Source: Evansella alkalicola (GTDB taxonomy: Bacteria > Bacillota > Bacilli > Bacillales > Salisediminibacteriaceae). From it: 64,000 nucleotides of DNA. The stretch lies in the NCBI RefSeq assembly GCF_019042735.1, contig NZ_JAHQCR010000088.1:124001-188000 (forward strand), in the 5' to 3' direction. The position numbers and the translations under genes were made by a program. Below the pieces are notes generated by a model. It was not told the DNA's origin. It saw nothing but the letters and a program-made list of their open reading frames with translations, and searched no databases. Every line of letters begins with the position of its first letter. Positions within the stretch are counted from its first letter, which is position 1. Below, piece after piece: positions 50,984 to 59,117 of the stretch.

Positions 50984-51793
50984 GTGAGAGTTTCAGCAAA
51001 AATAATATGTCTAATGATAATCATGATGACCGCACAGAATGTCCTAGTAAACGCAGAAGCCGAAGAGATTCTAGACAATAATGGAAAAGTTGCAATCATC
51101 ATTGATGACTTTGGCGGAAAGACTGGGGGTGTAAGGCAGTTTTTCGAGTCTGACATTCCCATTACCCTTGCAATAATGCCCTTTTTAGAAAGTTCAACGG
51201 AGCAAGCCGAACTCGCCTACGAACAAGGGTTAGAAGTAATGATTCATCTCCCCTTAGAACCAAAGCGAGGTAAAAAATCTTGGTTAGGACCACTTCCCAT
51301 TACATCAGATTTAGATACGGAAGAAGTGAAAAAACGTGTGGAAAAAGCAATAGAAAATGTTCCACATGCAAAGGGAATTAACAATCATATGGGATCAAAA
51401 ATAGTAGAAGATGAACGTATAATGAGGGCAATACTTGAAGTAGCGAAAGAGCACGACTTCTACATTATTGACAGTGGTACTAGTGGAAAATCAGTGATAC
51501 CAGAGTTAGCGACTGAATTAAATGTACCATATGCAGTAAGAGATTCCTTCTTAGATGACTCCTTTTCCTCTCGTGAACATGTATATAAACAAATGCTCAT
51601 GCTCTGTAATATGGCAGAGAATTACGGAGAAGCAATAGCAATTGGTCATGTTGGAATTAAGGGTAAAAACACCTTTAATGGTATAAACGATGCACTCCCT
51701 TATTTAGAAAAGAAAAATATATCTATTGTACCTGTATCCCACTTATTAGAAACAGAAATTGAAAAAAAGCCTGATACATTTTGGCAAGAATGA
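50984..51793 (+). CDS. Divergent polysaccharide deacetylase family protein
   Basis: 269 residues, GTG start after GAGGTGAC. N-terminal signal peptide (KIICLMIIMMTAQNVLVNAEA). The DUF610/YibQ-like fold is shown by KVAIIIDDFGGKTGGVRQFF, PITLAIMPFLESSTEQAELA, VMIHLPLEPKRGKKSWLGPL, KGINNHMGSKIVEDERIMRA, FYIIDSGTSGKSVIPELATE and AIGHVG near the end. Conserved Asp pair and His residues look intact. An exported carbohydrate deacetylase role is inferred from the family; natural substrate unknown. Confidence 0.9.
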   Translation: MRVSAKIICLMIIMMTAQNVLVNAEAEEILDNNGKVAIIIDDFGGKTGGVRQFFESDIPITLAIMPFLESSTEQAELAYEQGLEVMIHLPLEPKRGKKSWLGPLPITSDLDTEEVKKRVEKAIENVPHAKGINNHMGSKIVEDERIMRAILEVAKEHDFYIIDSGTSGKSVIPELATELNVPYAVRDSFLDDSFSSREHVYKQMLMLCNMAENYGEAIAIGHVGIKGKNTFNGINDALPYLEKKNISIVPVSHLLETEIEKKPDTFWQE

Positions 51794-51827
51794 AATCAGA
51801 GGGTGTCAATACTGACGCCCTCACCCA

Positions 51828-52073
51828 TTAGCTTACTGGCTTTTTAAAGGGAATAATTTTGGCCGGATATTTTTCAATGTATTCTTCAACAATACGATAC
51901 CCCTCTTTCTTCCTCTTTTCAAACGTTGCCTTAGTAATAGGACGTTTCCTTCCCCATTGAAGTGAGTTTATATCCTCCCACGAATCATGAGTAATCATTT
52001 CCATTTTAAAATAATAACAATTGCCAGAGGGATAGCGCTCACAAATATATTTTACAGTTTGTTTACTGTGCAT
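51828..52073 (-). CDS. Small conserved-looking protein, unknown
   Basis: 81 residues from ATG 52073 (GAGGTG six bases upstream); a longer frame to 52106 lacks a ribosome site. Reads MHSKQTVKYICERYPSGNCY, WEDINSLQWGRKRPITKATF and EYIEKYPAKIIPFKKP; basic, soluble. I do not recognise the family. Convergent with the deacetylase gene and divergent from darB. Confidence 0.55.
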   Translation of the reverse strand: MHSKQTVKYICERYPSGNCYYFKMEMITHDSWEDINSLQWGRKRPITKATFEKRKKEGYRIVEEYIEKYPAKIIPFKKPVS

Positions 52074-52265
52074 ATTTTTCACCTCATCATTAGTATGGGT
52101 GGACACAAGTCATCATAAACGATGGACAAACTATAAAAATATATTTTACAGAAATATTTGTAAGCGTTTTCAAGAATCGTTGACAATTTCCCTGTTACCG
52201 ACTAACATAGTAATGGGAAACATTTTATTGTTTTTTAAAAAACAAATCTCAAAAAGAAAGTGTGC

Positions 52266-52727
52266 ATGCAAATGCAAAAAATTGATGAATCGAGCATCTT
52301 AGAAGTACCCATCACGACTTTTATGATTTCCATCGATGAGGTAGCTCACGTCCAGCCTGATAATTCTTTAGAACATGCATTATTAATTCTAGTAAAATCT
52401 GGCTATACTTCAATTCCAGTTTTAGATACACAATTTAAACTTCAAGGATTAATTAGTAAGGCACAAATTTTGGATTCTATTATTGGTTTAGAGCGTATGG
52501 AACCTGAACGGCTACAGAACACATTAGTATCTGATGTCATGACTACTTCCATCGCACGTGTAAAAAACAATGAAAAGCTAGAACGTGTATTATCTTATTC
52601 TATTAATCACCCATTTATTTGTGTTGAGGACATGGAAGAGGCATTTTTGGGCATCATTACACGTAGTAAACTATTAGCCTATTTAAATGGACACTTCCAT
52701 GAGTTAAAGAAAAAACAAAGGAACTAA
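52266..52727 (+). CDS. darB: CBS-domain protein DarB/CbpB (YkuL)
   Basis: About 153 residues (start ATG 52266 or 52272; GTG 52260 also in frame, ribosome site weak). Two CBS motifs: VAHVQPDNSLEHALLILVKS, then GYTSIPVLDTQFKLQGLISK, and a second LVSDVMTTSIARVKNNEKLE with FICVEDMEEAFLGIITRSKL. Matches B. subtilis YkuL/DarB, a c-di-AMP sensor that in its free form stimulates Rel and pyruvate carboxylase. No operon partner is visible. Confidence 0.88.
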   Translation: MQMQKIDESSILEVPITTFMISIDEVAHVQPDNSLEHALLILVKSGYTSIPVLDTQFKLQGLISKAQILDSIIGLERMEPERLQNTLVSDVMTTSIARVKNNEKLERVLSYSINHPFICVEDMEEAFLGIITRSKLLAYLNGHFHELKKKQRN

Positions 52728-52791
52728 ACAACCGTGTGCTGCCTCCGTTTGGAAGCGGCACATTTTATATGGACTTAAGGAGGAATATTAA

Positions 52792-53961
52792 ATGAGTTTT
52801 CGATTCCAAAAGCGGGTTCGCGTAGCTCCCGGAATCCGTCTCAATTTAAGTAAAAGTGGTGTAAGTACTTCTATAGGACGTCGTGGCGCTTCCTTTACTG
52901 CTGGTAAAAGAGGATTACATGGAAATGTAGGAGTTCCAGGTAGTGGCCTTTCATATCGTACAAGAATTGATACAAAAGACAAAAAATACGGTAGAACCTC
53001 CCAAATGACACCCTCTTATTCATCTCAACGGAAAGAAGAAGAAAGACAACTAAAAATAGAACAAAGAGAAGAATTATTAGCACTAGCAGAAGATGATGCC
53101 AAGTTGATAAATGAAGAAACAAACCGACTTCTTGTTCTTCATAAGCAATTATTTCAGCCAGTAAATTCACTCACAGCTTTGGTGGATAAAACATTCAACT
53201 TTGATTTAACTCCACCCTCTAAAGATACAATGAAGTCTGATTTACTTGAAAGGAAAAAAAGTAAACTTTCTTTTGTTGAAAAGATAAAAGTATTATTTCC
53301 AAAAAATAAAAAGGAATTTTTAAATACCGTTGAAACAGAAACACAAGCTCTATATAAAGAAAGTATGAGTGCATATGAAGAAAAACAACGCGCCTTTCAA
53401 GAAGAAAAGAAATTACGTTATGACTTAGCTAGAAAGGCTGAATTTGGTGATACCAACGCAATGGAAGATTGGGTGAGTCTCTACCTAGAAGAACTTGATT
53501 TCCCACTTGAGACAGACATAGATTTTAAAGTTATGTCTAGTGAGGAAGTGTATATTGATATAGACCTCCCAACAATAGATGAAGTGCCAGATGAAAAAGC
53601 TCGTGTTTTGAAAAGTGGTAAATTAAAAGTAGAACAAAAAACACAAAGAGATCACCGTGAACATTATGCTTTACTAGTTGGAGGGACTGCATTATATTTA
53701 GCCAGCTTCTTCCTCGCATACCTCCCTACAGTAAATAAAACAACGATATCAGGTTATAATCAGATTCTTGATGATTCTACTGGACACGAAAAGGATCAAT
53801 ATATCTATAGTCTCAAGGTGGACAGGGATACACTTTATCATTTGAATATGGAAAAAGTTCACCCCATTAAAGCTTTTGATCATTTTGAACCAAGGTTAAA
53901 TGCTACAAAGACATATATCTTCAAAGAAATTGAACCGTATAAACCTAAAGCAATAGATTAA
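52792..53961 (+). CDS. DUF4236 domain protein with unknown C-terminal part
   Basis: 389 residues. N-terminal DUF4236 (about 1-60): MSFRFQKRVRVAPGIRLNLS, GVSTSIGRRGASFTAGKRGL, GVPGSGLSYRTRI. Then a charged coiled-coil (about 80-220), an acidic stretch (DIDLPTIDEVPDEKARVLKS) and a C-terminal REHYALLVGGTALYLASFFL domain of about 110 residues. DUF4236 proteins are sporadic and often phage- or plasmid-linked, but none of those genes is nearby. Function unknown. Strong AAGGAGG before ATG. Confidence 0.75.
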   Translation: MSFRFQKRVRVAPGIRLNLSKSGVSTSIGRRGASFTAGKRGLHGNVGVPGSGLSYRTRIDTKDKKYGRTSQMTPSYSSQRKEEERQLKIEQREELLALAEDDAKLINEETNRLLVLHKQLFQPVNSLTALVDKTFNFDLTPPSKDTMKSDLLERKKSKLSFVEKIKVLFPKNKKEFLNTVETETQALYKESMSAYEEKQRAFQEEKKLRYDLARKAEFGDTNAMEDWVSLYLEELDFPLETDIDFKVMSSEEVYIDIDLPTIDEVPDEKARVLKSGKLKVEQKTQRDHREHYALLVGGTALYLASFFLAYLPTVNKTTISGYNQILDDSTGHEKDQYIYSLKVDRDTLYHLNMEKVHPIKAFDHFEPRLNATKTYIFKEIEPYKPKAID

Positions 53962-53989
53962 AAACACGTTTATTAGCTCGATACAAAAC

Positions 53990-54032
53990 AAGAGACTGCC
54001 TAAAATTATATTTTCGGGCAGCCTTTCTCTTT
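53990..54032. terminator. Bidirectional terminator between the DUF4236 gene and copA
   Basis: AGAGACTGCCTAAAA / TTTTCGGGCAGCCTTTCTCT imperfect hairpin of the GGCTGCCC family with T/A flanks, between convergent genes. Confidence 0.7.
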
Positions 54033-54099
54033 TTTCTAGTAATTTTTATTTGAATACTCGAACTGCTATAGGCGGACCCTTTCCAAGACGCTTGTGCAT
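54030..54099. repeat. Inverted partial copy of the 2.7-kb GC-rich repeat
   Basis: CTTTTTTCTAGTAATTTTTA, TTTGAATACTCGAACTGCTA and TAGGCGGACCCTTTCC align with the reverse complement of about 2745-2800. The GC-rich core is cut short near the copA stop. Confidence 0.65.
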
Positions 54100-54102
54100 T
54101 TC

Positions 54103-56565
54103 TTATATTGTCTTGAATTTTCTTAGTCTCAACGTATTGAGTACCACTGATACTGAGCTAAATGCCATCGCAGCTCCTGCAAGCATTGGGTTTAATAAGA
54201 TACCAAAGAAAGGATAAAGCATACCTGCAGCAACTGGAATCAAAATAATATTGTACCCAAAGGCCCAACCAAGGTTTTGCCAAATCATTCTCATCGTAGC
54301 TTTTGATAAACGCAATGCTGTAACAACGCTCATAATATCACCACGCATCAGAGTGATATTCGCTGTTTCCATCGCCACATCGGTCCCTGTGCCTATAGCC
54401 ACACCTACATCAGCTTGTGCAAGGGCCGGGGCATCATTGATACCGTCCCCTACCATAGCGACCACTTTCCCTTCATTCTGTAGTTGCTTTACTTCCTTGG
54501 CTTTGTCTTCTGGTAAAACCTCTGCAATAAAACGGTCTACACCAGTTTGACGGGCAATTGCCTCTGCAGTCTTATAGTGGTCCCCTGTAATCATTACGAC
54601 TTCTATCCCGAGCTTTTTCATTTCTTCTACGGCTTTAATAGAATCCTTTTTCACCGTATCTGCTACAGCTAATATACCTTCTATAACACCTTCCACTGAA
54701 ATATACATTGGTGTCTTGCCATCATTTGCTAGTTTCTCAGCTTCCACATTTACACCTTCGAGCTTAATATTTCTTTCACTCATTAACTTTAAATTCCCAA
54801 TTAAGACACTTCTCCCCTCTAAAACTGCCTCAATTCCATGACCAGTAATTGAGTTAAAGGAATCTGGCTCCGCCAGCTTTAAACCCTTCCCTTTTGCAGC
54901 CTGCACTATTGCTTCCCCAAGTGGGTGCTCGGAGGCTGTTTCTACTGATGCAGCCATCGACAACAATTCGTCCTCTGAATGGGATCCTAGATTAACGATG
55001 TTTGTTAGTTTTGGCTTTCCTTCCGTTATCGTACCTGTTTTGTCTAGGACGACAGTCGTCGTTTTATGTGCTTTTTCGAGGCTTGATGCATCTTTAATTA
55101 ACACGCCGTTTTCTGCACCTTTTTCAGTTCCAACCATAATTGCTGTTGGAGTTGCAAGACCAAGGGCACATGGGCATGCGATAATTAAAACAGCAATAAA
55201 TGTAGTTAAGGCAAAAATAAAGGGTGGTTCTGGACCTATAAAATACCATATTACCGCAGATAATGTTGCAATGATTACTACTGCAGGTACAAAATAAGCG
55301 GAAATAACGTCTACTATTCGTTGAATCGGTGCTTTAGAGCCTTGTGCTTCATTAACAAGACGAATGATTTGGGCAAGGGCCGTTTCTTTTCCTACTTTAG
55401 TAGCCTTGAATCGAAAGCTACCTGATTTATTAATCGTTGCCCCTATCACTTGATCATCCACGTTTTTTTCGACAGGGATAGATTCACCAGTCAACATTGA
55501 TTCATCAACAGTTGAACTACCTTTTAAAATAATACCATCCACAGGTATCCGTTCACCTGGCCTGACAATAATTTCATCTCCTAAGGCAACTTGATCAATT
55601 GGTATATCTAATTCTTCCCCTTCTCTCAATACACGAGCTGTTTTTGCCTGTAAACTCATCAGCTTTTTTATTGCAGTAGAGCTTTTTCCTTTTGCTTTTG
55701 CTTCAAAATAACGCCCCAAAAGAATGAGTGTTGTTATCACTGTAGTCACATCATAATACAACTGATAAGGAAAACCCATGGACGTTAACGTATCTGGAAA
55801 AAGTGTCATCGCTCCACTGTATAGCCAGGCTGAAGTCGTCCCCATAGCTACTAATACGTTCATATCTGCAGATTTGTTTCGCAACACTTTATAGCTATTA
55901 CTATAAAAACGCCACCCCGGAACTAACTGAACATAGGTCGTAAGAAGTAATAAGAAAAAAGCATTGGATAAAAACCCTGGTACCCAGGTACCCCACCCGG
56001 GCATCATATGTGGAATACTTCCAATTAAAACGATTGTTGTAACAATTGTAGCAAAAGTAAAATCGCGCTTTAACTTAGTTATTTCCTTTTCCTGTTCATC
56101 TTCATCAGCTTCTTGATTTGATGCCTCTAAGAGGGTCGTTTCATACCCTAGCTTTGTTACTTTATCAACAATTTTTTGTGTATCAAACACTGGATCATTC
56201 ACTTCAACCTGCGCCTGATTAGATGCTAAGTTGACTGTAGCATTCTCTACACCTTCTACTTTTTTAATAACTTTTTCTACCCTGTTTACACACGAAGCAC
56301 AAGTCATTCCCTTTACAGAGAATAAATACTTCTTTTGGGTTGAAGCTTTTTTCACTTTTGCTTCAAAACCAATTTTATTAATCCTACTCTCGATATCCTG
56401 TTCATTAACTGCTTCAGGGTCAAATTCTACTTGTGCCTGATTAGTCGCTAAGTTTACACTAACTGACTCAACACCATCAAGCTTCTGAACAACCTTTTCC
56501 ACTCTCATCACACAGGATGCACAAGTCATCCCTTTTATTGAAAAGGTCTCTTTCGTATTAGCCAT
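54103..56565 (-). CDS. copA: Copper-exporting P1B-type ATPase CopA
   Basis: 820 residues from ATG 56565 (GGAGG eight bases upstream). Two N-terminal heavy-metal domains each with GMTCASC (about residues 12 and 80), eight membrane helices, transport motif IIACPCALGLATPTA, phosphorylation site DKTGTITEGKP, SEHPLG, and GDGINDAPALAQADVGVAIG hinge. Exports Cu(I). No copZ chaperone or csoR gene is next to it, unlike B. subtilis copZA. A CsoR-like palindrome sits about 90 bases upstream. Confidence 0.97.
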   Translation of the reverse strand: MANTKETFSIKGMTCASCVMRVEKVVQKLDGVESVSVNLATNQAQVEFDPEAVNEQDIESRINKIGFEAKVKKASTQKKYLFSVKGMTCASCVNRVEKVIKKVEGVENATVNLASNQAQVEVNDPVFDTQKIVDKVTKLGYETTLLEASNQEADEDEQEKEITKLKRDFTFATIVTTIVLIGSIPHMMPGWGTWVPGFLSNAFFLLLLTTYVQLVPGWRFYSNSYKVLRNKSADMNVLVAMGTTSAWLYSGAMTLFPDTLTSMGFPYQLYYDVTTVITTLILLGRYFEAKAKGKSSTAIKKLMSLQAKTARVLREGEELDIPIDQVALGDEIIVRPGERIPVDGIILKGSSTVDESMLTGESIPVEKNVDDQVIGATINKSGSFRFKATKVGKETALAQIIRLVNEAQGSKAPIQRIVDVISAYFVPAVVIIATLSAVIWYFIGPEPPFIFALTTFIAVLIIACPCALGLATPTAIMVGTEKGAENGVLIKDASSLEKAHKTTTVVLDKTGTITEGKPKLTNIVNLGSHSEDELLSMAASVETASEHPLGEAIVQAAKGKGLKLAEPDSFNSITGHGIEAVLEGRSVLIGNLKLMSERNIKLEGVNVEAEKLANDGKTPMYISVEGVIEGILAVADTVKKDSIKAVEEMKKLGIEVVMITGDHYKTAEAIARQTGVDRFIAEVLPEDKAKEVKQLQNEGKVVAMVGDGINDAPALAQADVGVAIGTGTDVAMETANITLMRGDIMSVVTALRLSKATMRMIWQNLGWAFGYNIILIPVAAGMLYPFFGILLNPMLAGAAMAFSSVSVVLNTLRLRKFKTI

Positions 56566-56652
56566 TTCAAAAACCTCCATTGGTCTAGGGTATGATAAAA
56601 CCAATTCAATTCACCCTATATTAAATATAGTGTTTTCTCTCATCATTTATAT

Positions 56653-56669
56653 ATACCTTTATGGGGTAT
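56653..56669. promoter_or_regulatory. Candidate CsoR operator upstream of copA
   Basis: ATACCTTTATGGGGTAT: ATACC/GGTAT inverted repeat with a G-rich right half, similar to CsoR sites that carry ATACCCC...GGGGTAT. Located 88-104 bases before copA. The 308-base gap to gdpD otherwise holds only AT-rich sequence. Confidence 0.5.
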
Positions 56670-56873
56670 TGTATTAATAATACTATATCATATGTAAGAA
56701 ATAATTTAAATAAATTTAACTAACATTAAAATACACATTCCTTGTTGGCGATCCCATCTTCTTCTCCATAACTTTTCTTGTAAATCTTTTGTTAATGTCT
56801 TCATTATTAAAGGATTTTAGCAATTTCAAACGAATAGTATTAACATTCTGAAAAAATATGAGGTGACTATGCT

Positions 56874-57605
56874 TTGAATAACACACAAATTTTTGCACAC
56901 AGAGGTTCTGCTGGGACACACCCGGAAAATACAATGGACGCATTTGAAGCTGCTTTATTAGCAGGTGCTGATGGTATTGAATTAGATGTACAACTGACGC
57001 AGGACGGCATTCCAGTTATCATACATGACGAAACTGTTAACCGTACAACGAACGGTGAGGGGTGGGTAAAGGACTTTACCCTAAATGAACTGAAGAAATT
57101 AGATGCAGGAAGCTGGTTCGATCCTAAGTTTACAGATGCTACCATCCCTTCCCTTGAAGAAGTGCTAGAATGGATTACTAATACACCACTCCTTATAAAC
57201 ATTGAATTAAAAAGTGGAGTTGTGCGGTACCCCAGTATTGAAAAAATAGTACTGGATGCTATCTCTTCCTTCAAGCTAAAGGATCGTGTTATCATCTCTT
57301 CCTTTAATCATTACAGCTTAGTCGAGGTTAATAGATTAGACCCAGCCGTCGAAACAGCCATTCTGTTTATGGAGGGTCTATATGAACCATGGAAATATGC
57401 AAAAACGGTCAATGCAAAAGGGTTACACTGCTATTTACCAGTAGCTGTTCCAGAATTATTTCAAGGTGCAGCTAAGGCGGAAATGCCCGTCCGACCATTT
57501 CCAGTTAACGAAGAAAAACATATGCTTTCATTAATGAAAGGTGGATCTAGTGCAATTATTACAGACTGGCCCGAAAAAGCATTAAAAGTACGGGACAGCC
57601 TCTAA
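56874..57605 (+). CDS. Glycerophosphodiester phosphodiesterase
   Basis: 243 residues, TTG start after GAGGTG with an eight-base gap. GDPD TIM barrel: N-terminal IFAHRGSAGTHPENTMDAFE (His, Arg, Glu-Asn), ADGIELDVQLTQDGIPVIIH with catalytic E-D, then LINIELKSGVV, and a C-terminal AIITDWPEKAL. No signal peptide, so cytoplasmic, hydrolysing glycerophosphodiesters to glycerol-3-phosphate and alcohol. Similar to B. subtilis YhdW/YqiK-type enzymes. The following MFS gene may act with it but sits 138 bases away. Confidence 0.92.
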   Translation: MNNTQIFAHRGSAGTHPENTMDAFEAALLAGADGIELDVQLTQDGIPVIIHDETVNRTTNGEGWVKDFTLNELKKLDAGSWFDPKFTDATIPSLEEVLEWITNTPLLINIELKSGVVRYPSIEKIVLDAISSFKLKDRVIISSFNHYSLVEVNRLDPAVETAILFMEGLYEPWKYAKTVNAKGLHCYLPVAVPELFQGAAKAEMPVRPFPVNEEKHMLSLMKGGSSAIITDWPEKALKVRDSL

Positions 57606-57743
57606 CATTGTAAACAGGTACGAGAAGCCTGTGAAGCTTGTGAGTCACCAACGGAAAAGGGAGTAAAACATAATTTGTTCCAACAGGCCTATTTATTGGT
57701 AATCATTAATTAAAAAATAAATTTAATATATGGAGGTGTTCAA

Positions 57744-59042
57744 GTGATTAAAGACAAATCCTTTTCATATGGGAAAATACTCGTCATCGGTAGTGGTTTC
57801 TTTGCACTAATGCTAATTTGGACGTTTTACAATGCTTATATGCCGTTAATTCTTGGCGACTATATTGAAAGCAGGGCAATCAGGGGAGCTATAATGGGTT
57901 TAGATAACCTGCTGGCAGTATTATTAATACCTGTCATTGGGGCCTGGTCGGATAAAATTGATACGAAAATTGGTAATAGGCTCCCTTTTATTGTAATCGG
58001 AATGCCTGTCGCTGCCCTATTTTTTATACTCATACCATATGGGGCTACTACTGCACTTTGGATTCTCCTTGTTATAGACATTATTTTCCTACTGGCAATG
58101 ACTATTTACCGTGCGCCTGTCATTGCATTAATGCCAGATCATACACCTCCAGAGAAACGTTCTACAGCAAACGGGGTCATCAATCTTATGGGTGGAATCG
58201 GAGCCATCATCGCTCTTTTTGGTTTGTCCCACCTTTATGGTATTGATCGATCATACCCCTTTCTAATCGCAGGTCTTCTACTATTCTTTTCATTTATCCT
58301 TCTCTACTTTACGGTTGATAGAAAACCTCCGTATGTAGAGAGTTTGAAAGAAGATACAGAAGAAGCAAAAGCAGCAACTTCCTTTATCAAAGGCATTGGG
58401 AAGCTTAAGCACCAACAATTTAGGGGGCATTTGTTCATCCTGATAGCAATTTTTCTATACTTTATAGGATACGCAGGCGTAGAAGCGCAGTTTACAGTAT
58501 ACGCTGTAGAACACTTAAGAATGGACGAAAGCGCTGCAGGATTTACTCTCGGTTTTTTTAGCCTTGCATTTGTTATATTTGCTATTCCAGCAGGATTGTT
58601 AGGAAGTAAAATGGGGAAAGCACCTATGATGCTAACTGGGTTAATTTTGTTGCCGCTTATTTTTATTAGTATTCCTTCACTACCTTTACTGAGTAATCTT
58701 TTCCCTGGCATTAACCAAATTCTATTATTACAAATTGTTCTTTTTACAGGAGGTATTGCTTGGTCCTTTATTAATGTCCAGGCTTATCCCCTTGTTGCGG
58801 ATCTAGGTGGTAAAAATAAAATAGGGTATTTTACAGGCTTATATTATTTGTTCTCGATGGCTTCTTCCATCGTTGCACCAGGACTGTTAGGGTTGTTCAT
58901 GGATATAATATCACATCCTTCCCTTTTCTACGGTGCTGCATTGAGTTTCTTCATTGCCTTTTATTTCCTGAGAAAAGGAAGTATCATTATTCGTAAGAAT
59001 AAAACTGAGCCTCCTTCGAATACAAATAATTACTCCGTGTAA
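57744..59042 (+). CDS. MFS transporter (SLC45/GPH-like)
   Basis: 432 residues with 12 transmembrane helices, GTG start after TGGAGGTG. Early signature IGAWSDKIDTKIGNRLPFIV (an RPFI-like loop between helices 2 and 3) and APVIALMPDHTPPEKRSTAN resemble the SLC45/GPH branch, which carries disaccharides or glycosides with H+ or Na+. C-terminal YPLVADLGGKNKIGYFTGLY is consistent. Substrate unknown; gdpD lies upstream, so a glycerophosphoryl or sugar link is only a guess. Confidence 0.85.
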   Translation: MIKDKSFSYGKILVIGSGFFALMLIWTFYNAYMPLILGDYIESRAIRGAIMGLDNLLAVLLIPVIGAWSDKIDTKIGNRLPFIVIGMPVAALFFILIPYGATTALWILLVIDIIFLLAMTIYRAPVIALMPDHTPPEKRSTANGVINLMGGIGAIIALFGLSHLYGIDRSYPFLIAGLLLFFSFILLYFTVDRKPPYVESLKEDTEEAKAATSFIKGIGKLKHQQFRGHLFILIAIFLYFIGYAGVEAQFTVYAVEHLRMDESAAGFTLGFFSLAFVIFAIPAGLLGSKMGKAPMMLTGLILLPLIFISIPSLPLLSNLFPGINQILLLQIVLFTGGIAWSFINVQAYPLVADLGGKNKIGYFTGLYYLFSMASSIVAPGLLGLFMDIISHPSLFYGAALSFFIAFYFLRKGSIIIRKNKTEPPSNTNNYSV

Positions 59043-59072
59043 ATCACAAATCAATCGTTCATTAAAACATCA

Positions 59073-59116
59073 AAAACGTGCTAGGCGATTCCAATAGGGA
59101 AACCTAGCACGTTTTA
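59073..59116. terminator. Bidirectional terminator between MFS and htpG genes
   Basis: Perfect stem AAAACGTGCTAGG / CCTAGCACGTTTT with a 17-base loop, serving both convergent genes. Confidence 0.9.
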
Positions 59117-59117
59117 T

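Noticed and set aside
54251..56440. Plus-strand frames opposite copA
   Set aside because: Shadows of a long, well-conserved ATPase gene.
56716..56943. 75-codon minus-strand frame in the copA-gdpD gap
   Set aside because: Overlaps the gdpD start, no ribosome site, and the sequence is not recognisable; may be chance.
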